Part shown: in pieces, positions 19,751 through 30,152 of the stretch
Position numbering within the stretch: position 1 is the stretch's first letter
Layout: each line of letters opens with the position of its first letter
Assembly (NCBI GenBank): GCA_030710605.1
Contig: CP092880.1
Span: forward strand, 18,019,649 to 18,083,648
Origin: Cordylochernes scorpioides
Taxonomy: Eukaryota; Arthropoda; Arachnida; Pseudoscorpiones; Chernetidae
DNA length: 64,000 nucleotides
Direction: 5' to 3'
Notes under the pieces: model-generated
What the model was told of the DNA's origin: nothing
Databases searched by the model: none
What the model saw: the letters and a program-made list of their open reading frames with translations, nothing else
Made by a program: the position numbers and the translations under genes

Positions 19751-21565
19751 ATGGCCACCACTAATTTAAATTATCCAAGGTTTCGTGAAGGTGAAGATCT
19801 AAATTGTTATTTGGAACAATTAGAAGAATGTTTTAAATTGAACAAAACATTAGAAGCAGACAAAGTATCTGTGTTATTAACGTCTATTGATGTTAATGTT
19901 TATAAGACTTTGCGCGATTTGTTGGTACCCAGAAGGCCAAGTGACCTTAAATATAAAGATTTAGTAGAGGTTTTAACCAACCATTTATATCCAATAAAAA
20001 ACAAGCACTATGAAAGATATTTATTTCACAAGATTGTACAAAAAGAAAATGAGCCTGTGGGAAAATATGTTTTGAGGCTTAAATCTCAGGCAGACAAGTG
20101 CAAATTTACTGACATAAATGAAAATTTGTGTGATCAATTTGTAAGTGGTTGCTTCGATGAAGCTACGCTTAAAAGGCTGCTAAGTGAACCATTTTTAACG
20201 TTTGATAGTGCAATAAATATTGCAAATTCTGTAGAGGCAGCGAAGTCACAAGTAAATTTGATGAAAAATCCTGGTCATGATATTGATAAGTTGAAAGCCA
20301 GATCTAAAAATTTTAAATTCCCATGTAAATACAATAATCCTTGCAAAATTTGTGGAAAATCTAACCACGATACGAAGTTATGCAAATTTAAAAATGCTCA
20401 ATGTTATATTTGCAATAAGAAAGGGCACATTGCTCCAGTATGTTGGAATAAAAAATCGGCCCAAAATTCTGGAATGAATAAACCCAATCAGAATAAATTG
20501 AATACTATTCAGTGCAACACATTAGAAAACGCACCAAAAATAATGGTAAACGTTAAAATTGAAGATGCAGACACTATAATGGAGGTTGACACTGGTGCAG
20601 ACGTGTCTGTAGTTTCAAAGAAATTTTTTCTTACAAATCTCAAAAATGTCACTCTAGAGAAATACAGTGGACATTTGAAAAGTTTTTCAGGAAATTTGAT
20701 TCCAGTTTTTGGAAAATGCTTGGTAAATGTTAGTTACAAAAACTATCAGGAAAAACTACCCCTAATTGTGACAGGCCAGTTTAATAACCAAACGCCGTTA
20801 CTGGGCAGAAATTGGATAAGAATTTTAAAAGCTGATTGGCCCAATTGCGTTTTTGATATCTGTAATAATATAAATGTAATTTCAAATTTAGAACTGTTTT
20901 TAGAAGTATATAAGAGAGTATTTGAAAATAAAGATTTACCAATTCAGGGCATTAAAGGTTCAATATCATTGAGGCCAAATGCAAAGCCCAAATTTTTTAA
21001 ATTTAGACCAGTACCCTTTTCCATTAAAGAGAAGATAGACAAAGAACTAGACAGACTTGAAAAAAGTCAAATAATTGAAAAAGTTAATGCTAGTGATTGG
21101 TCTACGCCTTTAGTAACGGTAATAAAGTCAAATGGAGAACTACGTTTGTGTGGTGATTTTAAAAATACTTTGAATAATTGCATTGAAGATGAGAAATATC
21201 CATTACCTACTATAGAAACTATGTTGGGAAATCTAGGAGGAAACAAGATTTTTACCAAATTGGATCTCTCCTCCGCATATCATCAAATTGAAATGGATGA
21301 AGCATCAAAAAATCTGCTAGTGGTATCTACCCATAGAGGACTTTACCGATATAATAGATTGCCTTTTGGCATCAGTCCAGCTTCAGCCATTTTCCAGAGG
21401 TGTATGGACAGCCTTTTTCATGATGTTCCCAACACGGTGATATACTTAGATGATATTTTTATTGGTTCTAAAGATGAACAAGAACATTACAGAATTCTAA
21501 AAATGATCTTCGATAAATTGAAAGAGCTAAATTTCACCCTTAATAAAGAAAAATGCTTATTTTAA
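19751..21565 (+). pseudogene. gypsy gag-pol, N-terminal part up to premature stop
   Basis: 604 codons. In order: a capsid-like gag region (about 1-190); two CCHC zinc knuckles at about 198-224, each CX2CX4HX4C; an aspartic protease with catalytic DTGA at about 280; then reverse transcriptase with LPFGISPASAIFQ and YLDD (Tyr 565) near the end. It stops at TAA 21563-21565, in the middle of the RT. The downstream codons continue in the same frame, so this is a nonsense change next to a run of A, not a programmed gag/pol boundary. The zinc knuckles bind the element RNA, the protease cuts the polyprotein and RT copies RNA to DNA. Confidence 0.93.
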
Positions 21566-23575
21566 AAAAAAGACATTTGCTTTCTAGGTCATATTATAAA
21601 TGAAGATGGTGTTAGACCAGATTCAAAGAAATTGGAAGCATTAGAAAGGTGTAAAAAGCCTTTCGACAAAACATCATTGAAGAGTTTTCTAGGGATGTTG
21701 AGCTTCTATTCAAAATACATACCTAATATGTCAACCTTGGCTGGTCCTCTTTATCAACTCCTAAAGAAGGACAATCGTTGGAAATGGTCTAGCCAATGCG
21801 AAAAGGCATTTCTGAATTTGAAGTTAACTCTATTAAATTCCCAGGCGCTTATTCACTATTCAATGAAGCTTCCATTAACTTTAACCTGCGACGCATCTGC
21901 CTATGGCATAAGTGGGGTCTTGTGTCATATAGTGGAAGGGGAAGAGAAGCCAATCACCTTTGTTTCCAGAACATTGTCAAGTGCAGAAGTCAAATACTCT
22001 CAGACTGAGAAAGAAGCACTTGCTATTGTGTTTGCAACTTCCAAACTGAGACAATACTTGTTTGGGAGAAAATTTGTGTTAAAGAGTGATCATAAAGCTT
22101 TAACGACTGTTTTTGGAAACAAAAGACTTCTTCCGCCTTTAATTGCAAATCGCTTGCATAGGTGGGCTTTAGAGTTGTCAAATTTCGATTTCGATATTAG
22201 ATATACAAATAAAGATACCATGCTCTGTGCGGATGCATTTTCAAGACTTCCACTTGAGGAAATAAATTCAAGGGAAGACAACATTGATTTGGTGACACAT
22301 GATATATCATTTTTAAATGTAACTCCATTGGACCACCTCATTATTGAAGAAGAAACCAATAAAGATCCGGTTTTAAATAAGCTCAAGGAATATCTATTAG
22401 AAGACCCTCAGTTAGCAAAAAAGGATGAAACAATGAAACCATTCCTTTCAAAATTGGAAAATTTTTCTGTACTGCAGGGATGCATTTTTGTTTATTCTAG
22501 GGCAGTGATTCCAAGAACCTGTCAAGATCAAATGTTGAAGTTACTTCATCAAAGTCATATAGGAATCAATCGCATGAAATCTCTAGCCAGATCTTCGGTT
22601 TGGTGGCCAAAAATGGATAGTCAAATTGAAGAGTTTGTGAAGGAATGTTCTCCCTGTATGCATCATCAGACAGCTCCTCCTGCTGAGAACACACCTTGGC
22701 CCAGGACTAACCAACCGTGGCAGCGAGTTCATGTTGACCATTTCTATTTCAGAGGTGATTGTTATTTATTAGTAGTAGATGCAAATTCAAATTGGATTGA
22801 AGTATTTCCAGTTAGAGGTACTACTTCGCAAGAAAATATTAAGCTTCTACGGGAGTGTTTCGCCAGGTATGGATTACCGCAATGCTTAGTGTCTGACAAT
22901 GGCCCCCCCTTCAATTCGATTGAATTTAAGGAGTTCTTACGGAAAAATAATGTATACCACTTAACCTCGCCAGCATATAATCCCTCGTCTAACGGAATTG
23001 CTGAAGTTTCGGTAAGAATAATAAAAAAATCTCTGGAAAAGTCGTTAGAAGAATCTCCAAACTCAAATATAGACTGTATTTTACAAAATGTTCTGTTTAA
23101 TTATAGAAATACGCCTACCTCTTTAGATAAGCCTCCTGTAGAACGTCTCCTAAGTTATGTGCCTAGAACATTTGTAAATTGCTTGAACTCTGAATTTATC
23201 CAGAAGACTTTTGGGAGAAATGAGTGTGGAAGGCGACATTTTCAAGTTGGAGATAAAGTGCTGTTTACAAGAGTAATACAAAATAGGCGCAAATGGTTCA
23301 AGGCCCAGGTGATACGACGACTAGGTTACAATGTTTATCTAGTAAAGAACCTAAAAGGCACATTTAAAGTGCATGTCAATCAGATGAGGACAGGTTCAGA
23401 TACCAAATATGCTGAAGATTCTGATTGGACCTTGGACAACGCTGGAGCAGGACCTCACCGACTGGAACAAGACCCTCAAATTTCCACATCACCTCCGCCT
23501 AGGAGATCTACCCGACCTCGATGCCCTCCTTGCCGGTTTTCTCCAACTATGAACAATATAAGGAAGGAGGAATGA
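21566..23575 (+). pseudogene. gypsy pol, C-terminal part: RT end, RNase H, integrase
   Basis: Same frame as the upstream part; first Met at 21632. It carries the rest of RT (GHI near the start), RNase H with LTCDASAYGISG, then integrase. The integrase has an HHCC zinc finger (HQSH...CSPC), a DDE triad at Asp 369, Asp 422 (VSDNGPPF) and Glu 458 counted from 21632, spaced 52 and 35 residues, and a Pro/Arg-rich tail. The stop codon TGA at 23573-23575 is the first three bases of the 3' LTR. It integrates the cDNA. As the RT is split by a stop, full activity in cis is not expected without readthrough. Confidence 0.93.
23558..23572 (+). promoter_or_regulatory. Polypurine tract
   Basis: ataaggaaggaggaa immediately before the 3' LTR: the expected primer for plus-strand DNA synthesis. 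It also encodes the last pol codons. Confidence 0.85.
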
Positions 23576-23786
23576 TCTGTGATATATTATTACTCTACTC
23601 TGTATTATTGATCATCATCTTGTAAACAACAATATACGTATAATCGAATTGTAAAAAGAATAAAATAATTATAGTAGCTTAAAAATAGTGTATCTTTCAT
23701 TTATCTATATATATATATATATAAAGTGCAATTTCTTACAAAATAATTTTCACCATTAATATTTAACAATTAATAGAAACGTATCA
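23573..23786 (+). repeat. 3' LTR of gypsy element
   Basis: Near-identical to 19510-19724; the visible difference is mainly the (ta)n length. Followed by the target duplication ggtac (23787-23791). Confidence 0.93.
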
Positions 23787-25260
23787 GGTACAACTTCTTT
23801 AAGTTTTGTCCATGAGTGTATCTTTCAGAGTTATTGTCTGAATCCCGATATACAAGCTAAAAGGTACAACTTCCTTAAGTTTTGTCCATGAGTGTATCTT
23901 TCAGAGTTATTGTCTGAATCCCGATATACATGCTAAAAGGTACAACTTCCTTAAGTTTTGTCCATGAGTGTATCTTTCAGAGTTATTATCTGAATCCCGA
24001 TATACATGCTAAAAGGTACAACTTCCTTAAGTTTTGTCCATGAGTGTATCTTTCAGAGTTATTATCTGAATCCCGATATACATGCTAAAAGGTACAACTT
24101 CCTTAAGTTTTGTCCATGAGTGTATCTTTCAGAGTTATTGTCTGAATTACGATATACATGCTAAAAGGTACAACTTCCTTAAGTTTTGTCCATGAGTGTA
24201 TCTTTCAGAGTTATTGTCTGAATCCCGATATACAAGCTAAAAGGTACAACTTCCTTAAGTTTTGTCCATGAGTGTATCTTTCAGAGTTATTATCTGAATC
24301 CCGATATACATGCTAAAAGGTACAACTTCCTTAAGTTTTGTCCATGAGTGTATCTTTCAGAGTTATTGTCTGAATCCCGATATACATGCTAAAAGGTACA
24401 ACTTCCTTAAGTTTTGTCCATGAGTGTATCTTTCAGAGTTATTGTCTGAATCCCGATATACATGCTAAAAGGTACAACTTCCTTAAGTTTTGTCCATGAG
24501 TGTATCTTTCAGAGTTATTATCTGAATCCCGATATACATGCTAAAAGGTACAACTTCCTTAAGTTTTGTCCATGAGTGTATCTTTCAGAGTTATTGTCTG
24601 AATCCCGATATACATGCTAATAGGTACGACTTCCTTAAGTTTTGTCCATGAGTGTATCTTTCAGAGTTATTATCTGAATCCCGATATACATGCTAATAGG
24701 TACGACTTCCTTAAGTTTTGTCCATGAGTGTATCTTTCAGAGTTATTATCTGAATCCCGATATACATGCTAAAAGGTACAACTTCCTTAAGTTTTGTCCA
24801 TGAGTGTATCTTTCAGAGTTATTGTCTGAATTACGATATACATGCTAAAAGGTACAACATCCTTAAGTTTTGTCCATGAGTGTATCTTTCAGAGTTATTG
24901 TCTGAATTACGATATACATGCTAAAAGGTACAACTTCCTTAAGTTTTGTCCATGAGTGTATCTTTCAGAGTTATTGTCTGAATTACGATATACATGCTAA
25001 AAGGTACAACTTCCTTAAGTTTTGTCCATGAGTGTATCTTTCAGAGTTATTGTCTGAATCCCGATATACATGCTAAAAGGTACAACTTCCTTAAGTTTTG
25101 TCCATGAGTGTATCTTTCAGAGTTATTGTCTGAATTACGATATACATGCTAAAAGGTACAACTTCTTTAAGTTTTGTCCATGAGTGTATCTTTCAGAGTT
25201 ATTATCTGAATCCCGATATACATGCTAAAAGGTACAGCTTCCTTAAGTTTTATCTATGAG
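23787..25260. repeat. 76-bp tandem array, right part
   Basis: About 19 head-to-tail units, phase 76 bp (for example gtatctttcag at 23894 and 23970). Variants: cccgat versus tacgat, tgtctg versus tatctg, catgct versus caagct. The last units degrade at about 25245 (tttatctatgagtctacactc). No spacers, so not CRISPR. Each unit contains the MITE terminal sequence cttaagttttgtccatgag. Confidence 0.94.
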
Positions 25261-25427
25261 TCTACACTCATGCTCATAAATAGACTCATCTTAAGAAATT
25301 TGTTTCATTATTTAATGTCTAGGAAATTCATATTTATAGCAATAATATGATTTTTAAATGTTAATAATTTCTACAACTAGACACACAGAGTTATATCTCA
25401 ATAGTTACACTTACTCCATTATATATA

Positions 25428-25604
25428 CAGTAGAACCTCCCTTTAGCGGACACCCCGCTAAAGGACACCTCTCCACAAAGGACAGTTTTAATTTGAAAAA
25501 TTACCATTTTTACTATTTAGTAACTCTCCGGTAAGAGGCCACTCTCCCTAAAGGACACTTTGGTTCTGCAATTAGGTGTTGTCCTTTACAGGGAGGTTCT
25601 ATTT
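25428..25604. mobile_element. Pogo/Tigger-like MITE (CAGTAGAACCTCC ends)
   Basis: Inverted ends cagtagaacctcccttta and tacagggaggttctattt, about 177 bp, with internal short repeats of aaaggaca. The terminal sequence matches the known pogo/Tigger style CAGTARAACCTC. A second copy is at 48378-48556. Non-coding. Confidence 0.75.
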
Positions 25605-26060
25605 TATAAAAACAACAAAATACATATATGTAACAGCAAAGAAGACGATACAATAATTGTTTGTTTTTATTATCCCATTGTATAATTATACAAGGTCATG
25701 GTGACTAAATTCATAGATCAAATTCACAATCTTGGTAGGGTTGGAATACAAGTCCTGTCTTGAGGCTCCCATACATTCCAAGATGTGGTCTGGTGAGGCC
25801 TCTTTGTAACTGCAGATTATGTATTGTGAGAAGGTCTTTACAACATCCTGGAAAAAGAACGATCTTGTATGGCTGCCAGTTTTGAGCCTGGAAATACAGG
25901 TTGCTGCCTATCGGTTCATCCCACATTCCAACAATAAATGTGAGGTATGATAAATCAAATTGGTGAAACATCCGAAAGGGTAACTACTGATGAGCCGATT
26001 CCTTTTAATATCCTAAAGATAGAGGCTGCCTGGCCGGCATTCATATTTATTTGAAAAATA
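25605..26060. other. Possible decayed coding fragment, unidentified
   Basis: A moderately GC-rich stretch at 25700-25975 (ttgaggctcccatacattcc, atgttgaaagaacgatct-like) is open on the minus strand for 86 codons (MFHQFDLSYLTFIVGMWDEP...). No family recognised and no clear splice sites. It could be part of an old transposon or a diverged exon; I do not assign a function. Confidence 0.3.
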
Positions 26061-26092
26061 GACACTTCGGCCAGTTAGAGTTTTTATATTTT

Positions 26093-26140
26093 TCTCAACG
26101 TTTTGACCAAAATCTTTTGTCTTCGTCAGGAGAAGTAAAT
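26093..26140 (-). ncRNA. Hammerhead-like motif, core mutated
   Basis: Minus strand: CTGACGA (26123-26129) and stem II remain, but GAAA reads AAAA (26101-26104 in reverse). Loss of G12, a catalytic base, predicts inactivity. Confidence 0.45.
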
Positions 26141-26277
26141 AAAAATAAAGCATTTGACAAGGCGTTAAAAATTGTTCTGAGGTTGCAAGGGCGTTCTCAC
26201 TAAATTCGAAAAATCACGTGAGGACGCTCTTGCAACCTCAGAACAATTTTTAACACCTTGCCAAATGCTTTATTTTT

Positions 26278-26334
26278 ATTTACTTCTCCTGACGAAGACA
26301 AAGGATTTTTGTCGAAACGTTGATAAAATAAAAC
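26278..26334 (+). ncRNA. Hammerhead ribozyme-like motif
   Basis: CTGACGA (26289-26295), stem II gacaaa/tttgtc, GAAA (26314-26317), C, then GTT (26319-26321) as NTH triplet. After it, gataaaataaaa pairs partly with the A/T-rich stretch before the core. Catalytic bases intact; stem I moderate. Confidence 0.55.
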
Positions 26335-26350
26335 TCTAACTGGCCGAAGT

Positions 26351-27111
26351 GTCCTTTTAATATGTCATCTTCCTTTTTTTGTTGTCGACATTTCTCTTTC
26401 AAATAATAAAATGAATAAAAAACGTGTTGATAGTAATTTCATATTTTCAATCAATTTTATAAAATATACCTTTGATTACATGTTTATTTTTCCTCAAAGG
26501 TATTATTATCATTAAATAAGTTTCCTCCATTAAGTTTTTTTATACTTTCTCCTATGTTATCATAAAAAGAATCTGTGCGTGTGGAAGCTCAATAAATATT
26601 CAAACTTAGTAGAAACTCCAAAACTACTGATTTAATAAAATATTTGATACTGGGTCATTGAGAGCTATGTCAATTCACCCGATAGAATTGTTGAGAGATA
26701 CGATATGTACTGTAAATCTGGTAGAATTGTGACAGAGAATGTTTATAAGAGGTGAGTTATTGCCACCAATCACGTTGCTAGATTGGAGGCACGTGACTGA
26801 GTTAACCAATAAGCAAGTAAGTAGCTGTTTCTTGTCACGAAACCTCTCGTTTATACGAAAATAACTACCCTGCTGATTTCTCTCTTATAAATATATTAGC
26901 GTTCTTTCTCATTTGTTGTTTCTTAGAGAGTGTTTGTATAAACCTGATAGTTGGCGACTTTAATACGCTCCAGGAAACCGGGTTACCTCAAGTGAGAAAG
27001 AGATTGTTTGTATTGAATGGATTCATTTTCAGCAATCTGGATTACAATTTATTACAATGTGCAATTTGTGTTACTTCATACGCGTCTATAAGTGTTTCGA
27101 ACTTCTATATG
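26351..27111. other. Intronic sequence without recognised feature
   Basis: AT-rich to 26640, then mixed sequence at 26640-27110 (cgttgctagattggaggcac, gtttataagaggtgagttat). A fragment acgcgtctataagtgtttcg near 27080 resembles the mariner-like terminal region. No coding signal. Confidence 0.35.
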
Positions 27112-27123
27112 AAGACATCATGT

Positions 27124-27571
27124 GTTGTTGTTGTTGATTATTCCTCAAGTCGTTTAAACGATCTCCATTAGGTTCCATTGTCTCATCTTTTCTAATATAA
27201 TCCTGAGATTTTCCCAGAGGTCATTTTTGGAGAATTTGATACAATTCAATAGATGTTCAAAACTGGCTGGTTGGGAATCGTATTTGGGGTATTTCGGAAA
27301 TGTTTTGATTTTTCCATTAAATTTGAGCATTCTAAGATGTCCTGTTTGTAATTTTGAAATCGCCGTTTGTTCTTCCCTAGTAAAGGTGTAGTAAGAAGAT
27401 TCGTTTGGAATGGGGGTGTACCAGAGGTGGTTTAGGGTCGTTTTCCAGAGAGAGTTTATTTTTTGTTTGTGAATGAAAGAAATTTCTGCATAGGTGAGTT
27501 GGGAGTTTTCAGGCTTGCCCTTACAGCCTTCTTTAGCCAACTGGTCAGCCATCTCGATGCCGTCTATGTAA
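27124..27571 (-). mobile_element. 5'-truncated non-LTR retrotransposon with 12-bp TSD
   Basis: About 448 bp in minus orientation, flanked by direct repeats aagacatcatgt at 27112-27123 and 27572-27583. The 3' end is a (CAA)n-type tail (ttgttgttgttga on the plus strand). It contains the end of an RNase H domain and a following Cys/His-like C-terminus. A clear target-primed insertion inside an older retroelement or intron sequence. Confidence 0.85.
27154..27571 (-). pseudogene. C-terminal ORF2 fragment, RNase H and Cys-rich end
   Basis: Readable for about 139 residues in the element. GIEMADQLAKEGCKG is the conserved end of an RNase H domain (GNExAD-type, last acidic residue in MAD), followed by a linker and a degenerate Cys/His C-terminus (TGHLRMLKF ... 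SFEHLLNC) as in I/Jockey-like non-LTR elements. The upstream Met and about 14 residues come from flanking DNA, not from the element. Endonuclease and RT are lost by 5' truncation. Confidence 0.8.
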
Positions 27572-27589
27572 AAGACATCATGTTCAGGT

Positions 27590-28060
27590 CTTAAAATACA
27601 ATACAACAACAACAAAAGCTCTATTAGGACATTTCCGTCCTATAAGGACTCGCCATACATAATTTTCATGGAGAAAAGGAAAAAAAAAGAAACATAAACA
27701 AAAGAAAAAAGGGAAAATGGAAGGGAAATCAAAGTATTTAACATAACTATACAAATTAACTATGGAAGGAAATTGTTCTGTAATTTCAGTTCTTAGAGAT
27801 TACCTTGTTCTCTAACGCTTTATGAAAGTTAAACAATTCTATCGCTATATATTATTTCTCGGATATTATTCTGATTAGCTGAACTGGGTTCACGGAGACT
27901 TGGATAATGTTCTTTAAGATCTTATTTCGTTCCTTGTTAACATTAGTGTATTCAGAGATGTAGTGGGTAATTTCTTCTATGCTTTCAGTTTTGAAGAATT
28001 TACAAATTACATCTTCCTTTTTAATTAATTGAATGTGACTTTCAAAATACAATACGATGG
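27590..28060 (-). mobile_element. Older non-LTR 3' end, minus orientation
   Basis: Begins (caa)n then aaaagctctattaggacatt, cgtcctataaggactcgcca, which as minus strand is a 3' UTR ending in (TTG)n. A related end is at 63468-63545 (attagggcccattgccctgt, ggattcgccatac). Upstream on the minus strand, 27852-28052 reads CKFFKTESIEEITHYISEY..., like the Cys-rich C-terminus of the same class with one Cys lost. A decayed copy. Confidence 0.65.
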
Positions 28061-28454
28061 AAAATGTGGAGAAGAAACCTTCCCAAACTACATCACTTAA
28101 GATCTCGGTATAAAAGTATGTACGGAAGAGATCCTCAAGGCGTAATACAGATCACTTTGAAAGAAGCAGAGAAGAAACTTTCTTAAAGCAGTAGAACTTC
28201 GAAAATTTCAAGATTTTCAAATTTCTGTTATAGAAATATGTAGAAGAGAGTGGTAGTGGATAGATTCTTTATCTATGCAAATCGTTGTCACAATATACGT
28301 CAAAGTTTCTGTCATAAATCATATTTTACTAAAAGAGAGAATTATAAAATCATTACAAATAGAAGAAGAAGGGTTCAAATACACAATCATACTAGGAGCC
28401 TAATTCATCCATTATCATGATAATGATGATCAATAATCTGTTATTACGTTAAAA
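28061..28454. other. Intronic sequence, no feature recognised
   Basis: Mixed AT-rich sequence with purine-rich stretches (aagaagcagagaagaaactt). No repeats matched and no frame of interest. Confidence 0.35.
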
Positions 28455-28690
28455 TGTTTTAACCTGAATGACCAGTTTTTTGGTTGTTGAGGTACAGCTT
28501 GCACCACCCTGACGAAGGCCAACTGCCCGAAACGCTTACGTGGTTAGCTTTTCTTGATTAATCAAAAATGGGTATTTGGCCAATTCTGGAATAATTAAAA
28601 ATCAATGAATAGTTAATATTTATTATGATAAATGGCGAAAGCCATCAGCAATCAGCAACTTTCAGTTGTACAATAAGGAAATGTATTTTT
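28455..28690 (+). repeat. Foldback-family copy with hammerhead-like core
   Basis: Contains cctgaatgaccagttttttg, gttgaggtacagcttgcacc, the core at 28503-28544, ttttcttgattaatcaaaaa, gggtatttggccaattctgg and the end ggcgaaagccatcagcaatc. CTGACGA (28509-28515), stem II GGCCAACTGCC-like, GAAA (28529-28532), then CGCTTA with TTA as NTH. Stem I CCAC/GTGG keeps four pairs with the closing pair lost. Confidence 0.65.
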
Positions 28691-28734
28691 TAATAATTAA
28701 AATGTTTGTTATTTCAATTGAATTATTTGTAACA

Positions 28735-28885
28735 AATATAAATTTACTAGCAATGTGTTTCTTTTCAATAATATCATCAAATATTATCTCTATATATTGA
28801 TGAATTTATTAAAAAAAAAACACACATTGCCAGTAAATTTATTTGTTACTAAATTTTATCGATAAATGGCAATTAAATTTATAAA
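28735..28885. repeat. Palindromic cattgccagtaaattt family copy
   Basis: Inverted arms aatttactagcaatgtgttt and cacacattgccagtaaattt around tatcatcaaatattatctct. Same family as the insertion at 13955-14085 and a half copy at 1480-1585. Confidence 0.7.
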
Positions 28886-29039
28886 TTTAATTTATATTAT
28901 GTTAATTATGTTGAATGTGAAAAATTTTAGACTAGTAACGCAAATAATTTCAACAGTATAATTATAGCTTAATGAAAAATAGTGAAATCTATGCAAATAG
29001 GTAGTAAAATGCAGTTTTTTTTAAAATATACAATATGAG

Positions 29040-29265
29040 CCAGGCCCCCTTGCAGTAAGGGCAATAGAAATTGTTTAATTTTTAAAAGAATCATACGCGT
29101 CTATAATAGTTTCGAATTTTCATAACAGATGGCGCGCTAATGCATCATAATATACAATATTATTAAAATGTGTTCAATACCTTGATAAAGGTTGGCGTTC
29201 AGCCAACTGAAATATTGGTAAAATAAATGATATTTTGATCCAATATATGCCTTTTTATTTAAATA
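29040..29265. repeat. Mariner-like terminus and foldback fragment
   Basis: 29050-29150 matches the terminal region of the mariner-like element (cagtaagggcaatagaaatt, tacgcgtctataatagtttc, gatggcgcgctaat). 29178-29262 is the ccttgataaaggttggcgtt / cagccaactgaaatattggt family end. Confidence 0.65.
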
Positions 29266-29848
29266 TACAATATGTAAAAAGAGTTTTTTTAATATACATA
29301 AACGGATTCAAAATTCGCTCTGTAATAAACATTGTTATATTATTTATCAAGAATCAATATTTACACAATAGACGAAATTAAAATATTTATAATTCCTAAT
29401 AAATTTATTTAAAAATTCACAGAATTTAAAGGATCTTTTGGCAAACATAAGTTGAGCCAAGATGGCGGACAATAATGGCGTATGTAAGGGGAGCCGCACG
29501 GGATTTATTCACTCCTTATTGGTGGAATTCTGGAGATAAATATGGATTATTAGCCATGCGATATTTTTATAATAAGATGGCTTTTTTATTTACCGCTTTG
29601 GGGACTTAATATATAGCTCTACTTATCTCTTAATGTTTTTTTCTTATATTTACTCTCGGGAAACAATATTTATCAGGTTTTTGGCAATAGAACTGTTCCG
29701 TCATTTTGGTTTAAAATCTCTTCTGCTATTGATTTATTTTCCATCATTGCTATATTACCTGTTTGTCTTTTGGTATATATGATATCAATAGAGTATTTGA
29801 GGATTTTTAATAACAAATTGTGCTGTTAAATTAATTTTAGTACTTATA
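29266..29848. other. Intronic sequence, no gene seen
   Basis: AT-rich; short GC-richer patch 29455-29520 (tgagccaagatggcggacaa, aggggagccgcacggga). No exon or repeat assignment possible by eye. Confidence 0.35.
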
Positions 29849-30152
29849 TCTATATGTATATAAATCAATGTTTGTTTGTTTGTATGTTTGTTTGTATGTA
29901 TGTCCGGTATACAAATTCGCTGTAGTTCACTAATTCAAACCAAAATCTCCATATATAGGTAAGAAAATACGGGGAAGACGATAGGCTATTTTAAAAAATA
30001 TATGAATCAATTATTAAAACTACATATTCAAATTATTCTACTTAGCTCACGAACAGCGCCCTCTATCAAAGATTAGATTAAATTATGCTGATGCAAACAA
30101 ATAGATAATGCTAATAACAAACAATTATTTAAAAAAAAATCTTATCTAAATA

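Larger units (their letters stand above)
19510..23786 (+). mobile_element. Ty3/gypsy LTR retrotransposon, nearly complete
   Basis: About 4.28 kb. Two near-identical LTRs (19510-19724 and 23573-23786), 5-bp target duplication ggtac, a single-frame gag-pol, a purine-rich tract before the 3' LTR, and no envelope frame. Short LTRs and one continuous gag-pol frame suggest a Mag-like lineage (inference). The near identity of the LTRs, differing chiefly in (ta)n length, shows recent insertion, yet one in-frame stop interrupts the RT. It sits inside the 76-bp array and inside intron 1 of the candidate host gene. Confidence 0.95.
26065..26350. repeat. Long foldback element with two hammerhead-like cores
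   Basis: Arms of about 125-130 bp: cacttcggccagttagagtt ... aacaatttttaac-type and its reverse complement ending taaaactctaactggccgaagtgtc. The central spacer is about 20 bp (cactaaattcgaaaaatcac). Arms share gaggttgcaagggcgttctc / gaggacgctcttgcaacctc. Each arm contains one hammerhead-like core on opposite strands. Confidence 0.85.

Noticed and set aside
19751-23575. Envelope gene of an endogenous retrovirus
   Set aside because: The pol frame ends exactly at the 3' LTR; there is no room for, or trace of, an env frame.
23787-25260. CRISPR-like array
   Set aside because: Repeats are directly adjacent 76-bp units with no unique spacers, in a eukaryotic sequence; they derive from a MITE end.
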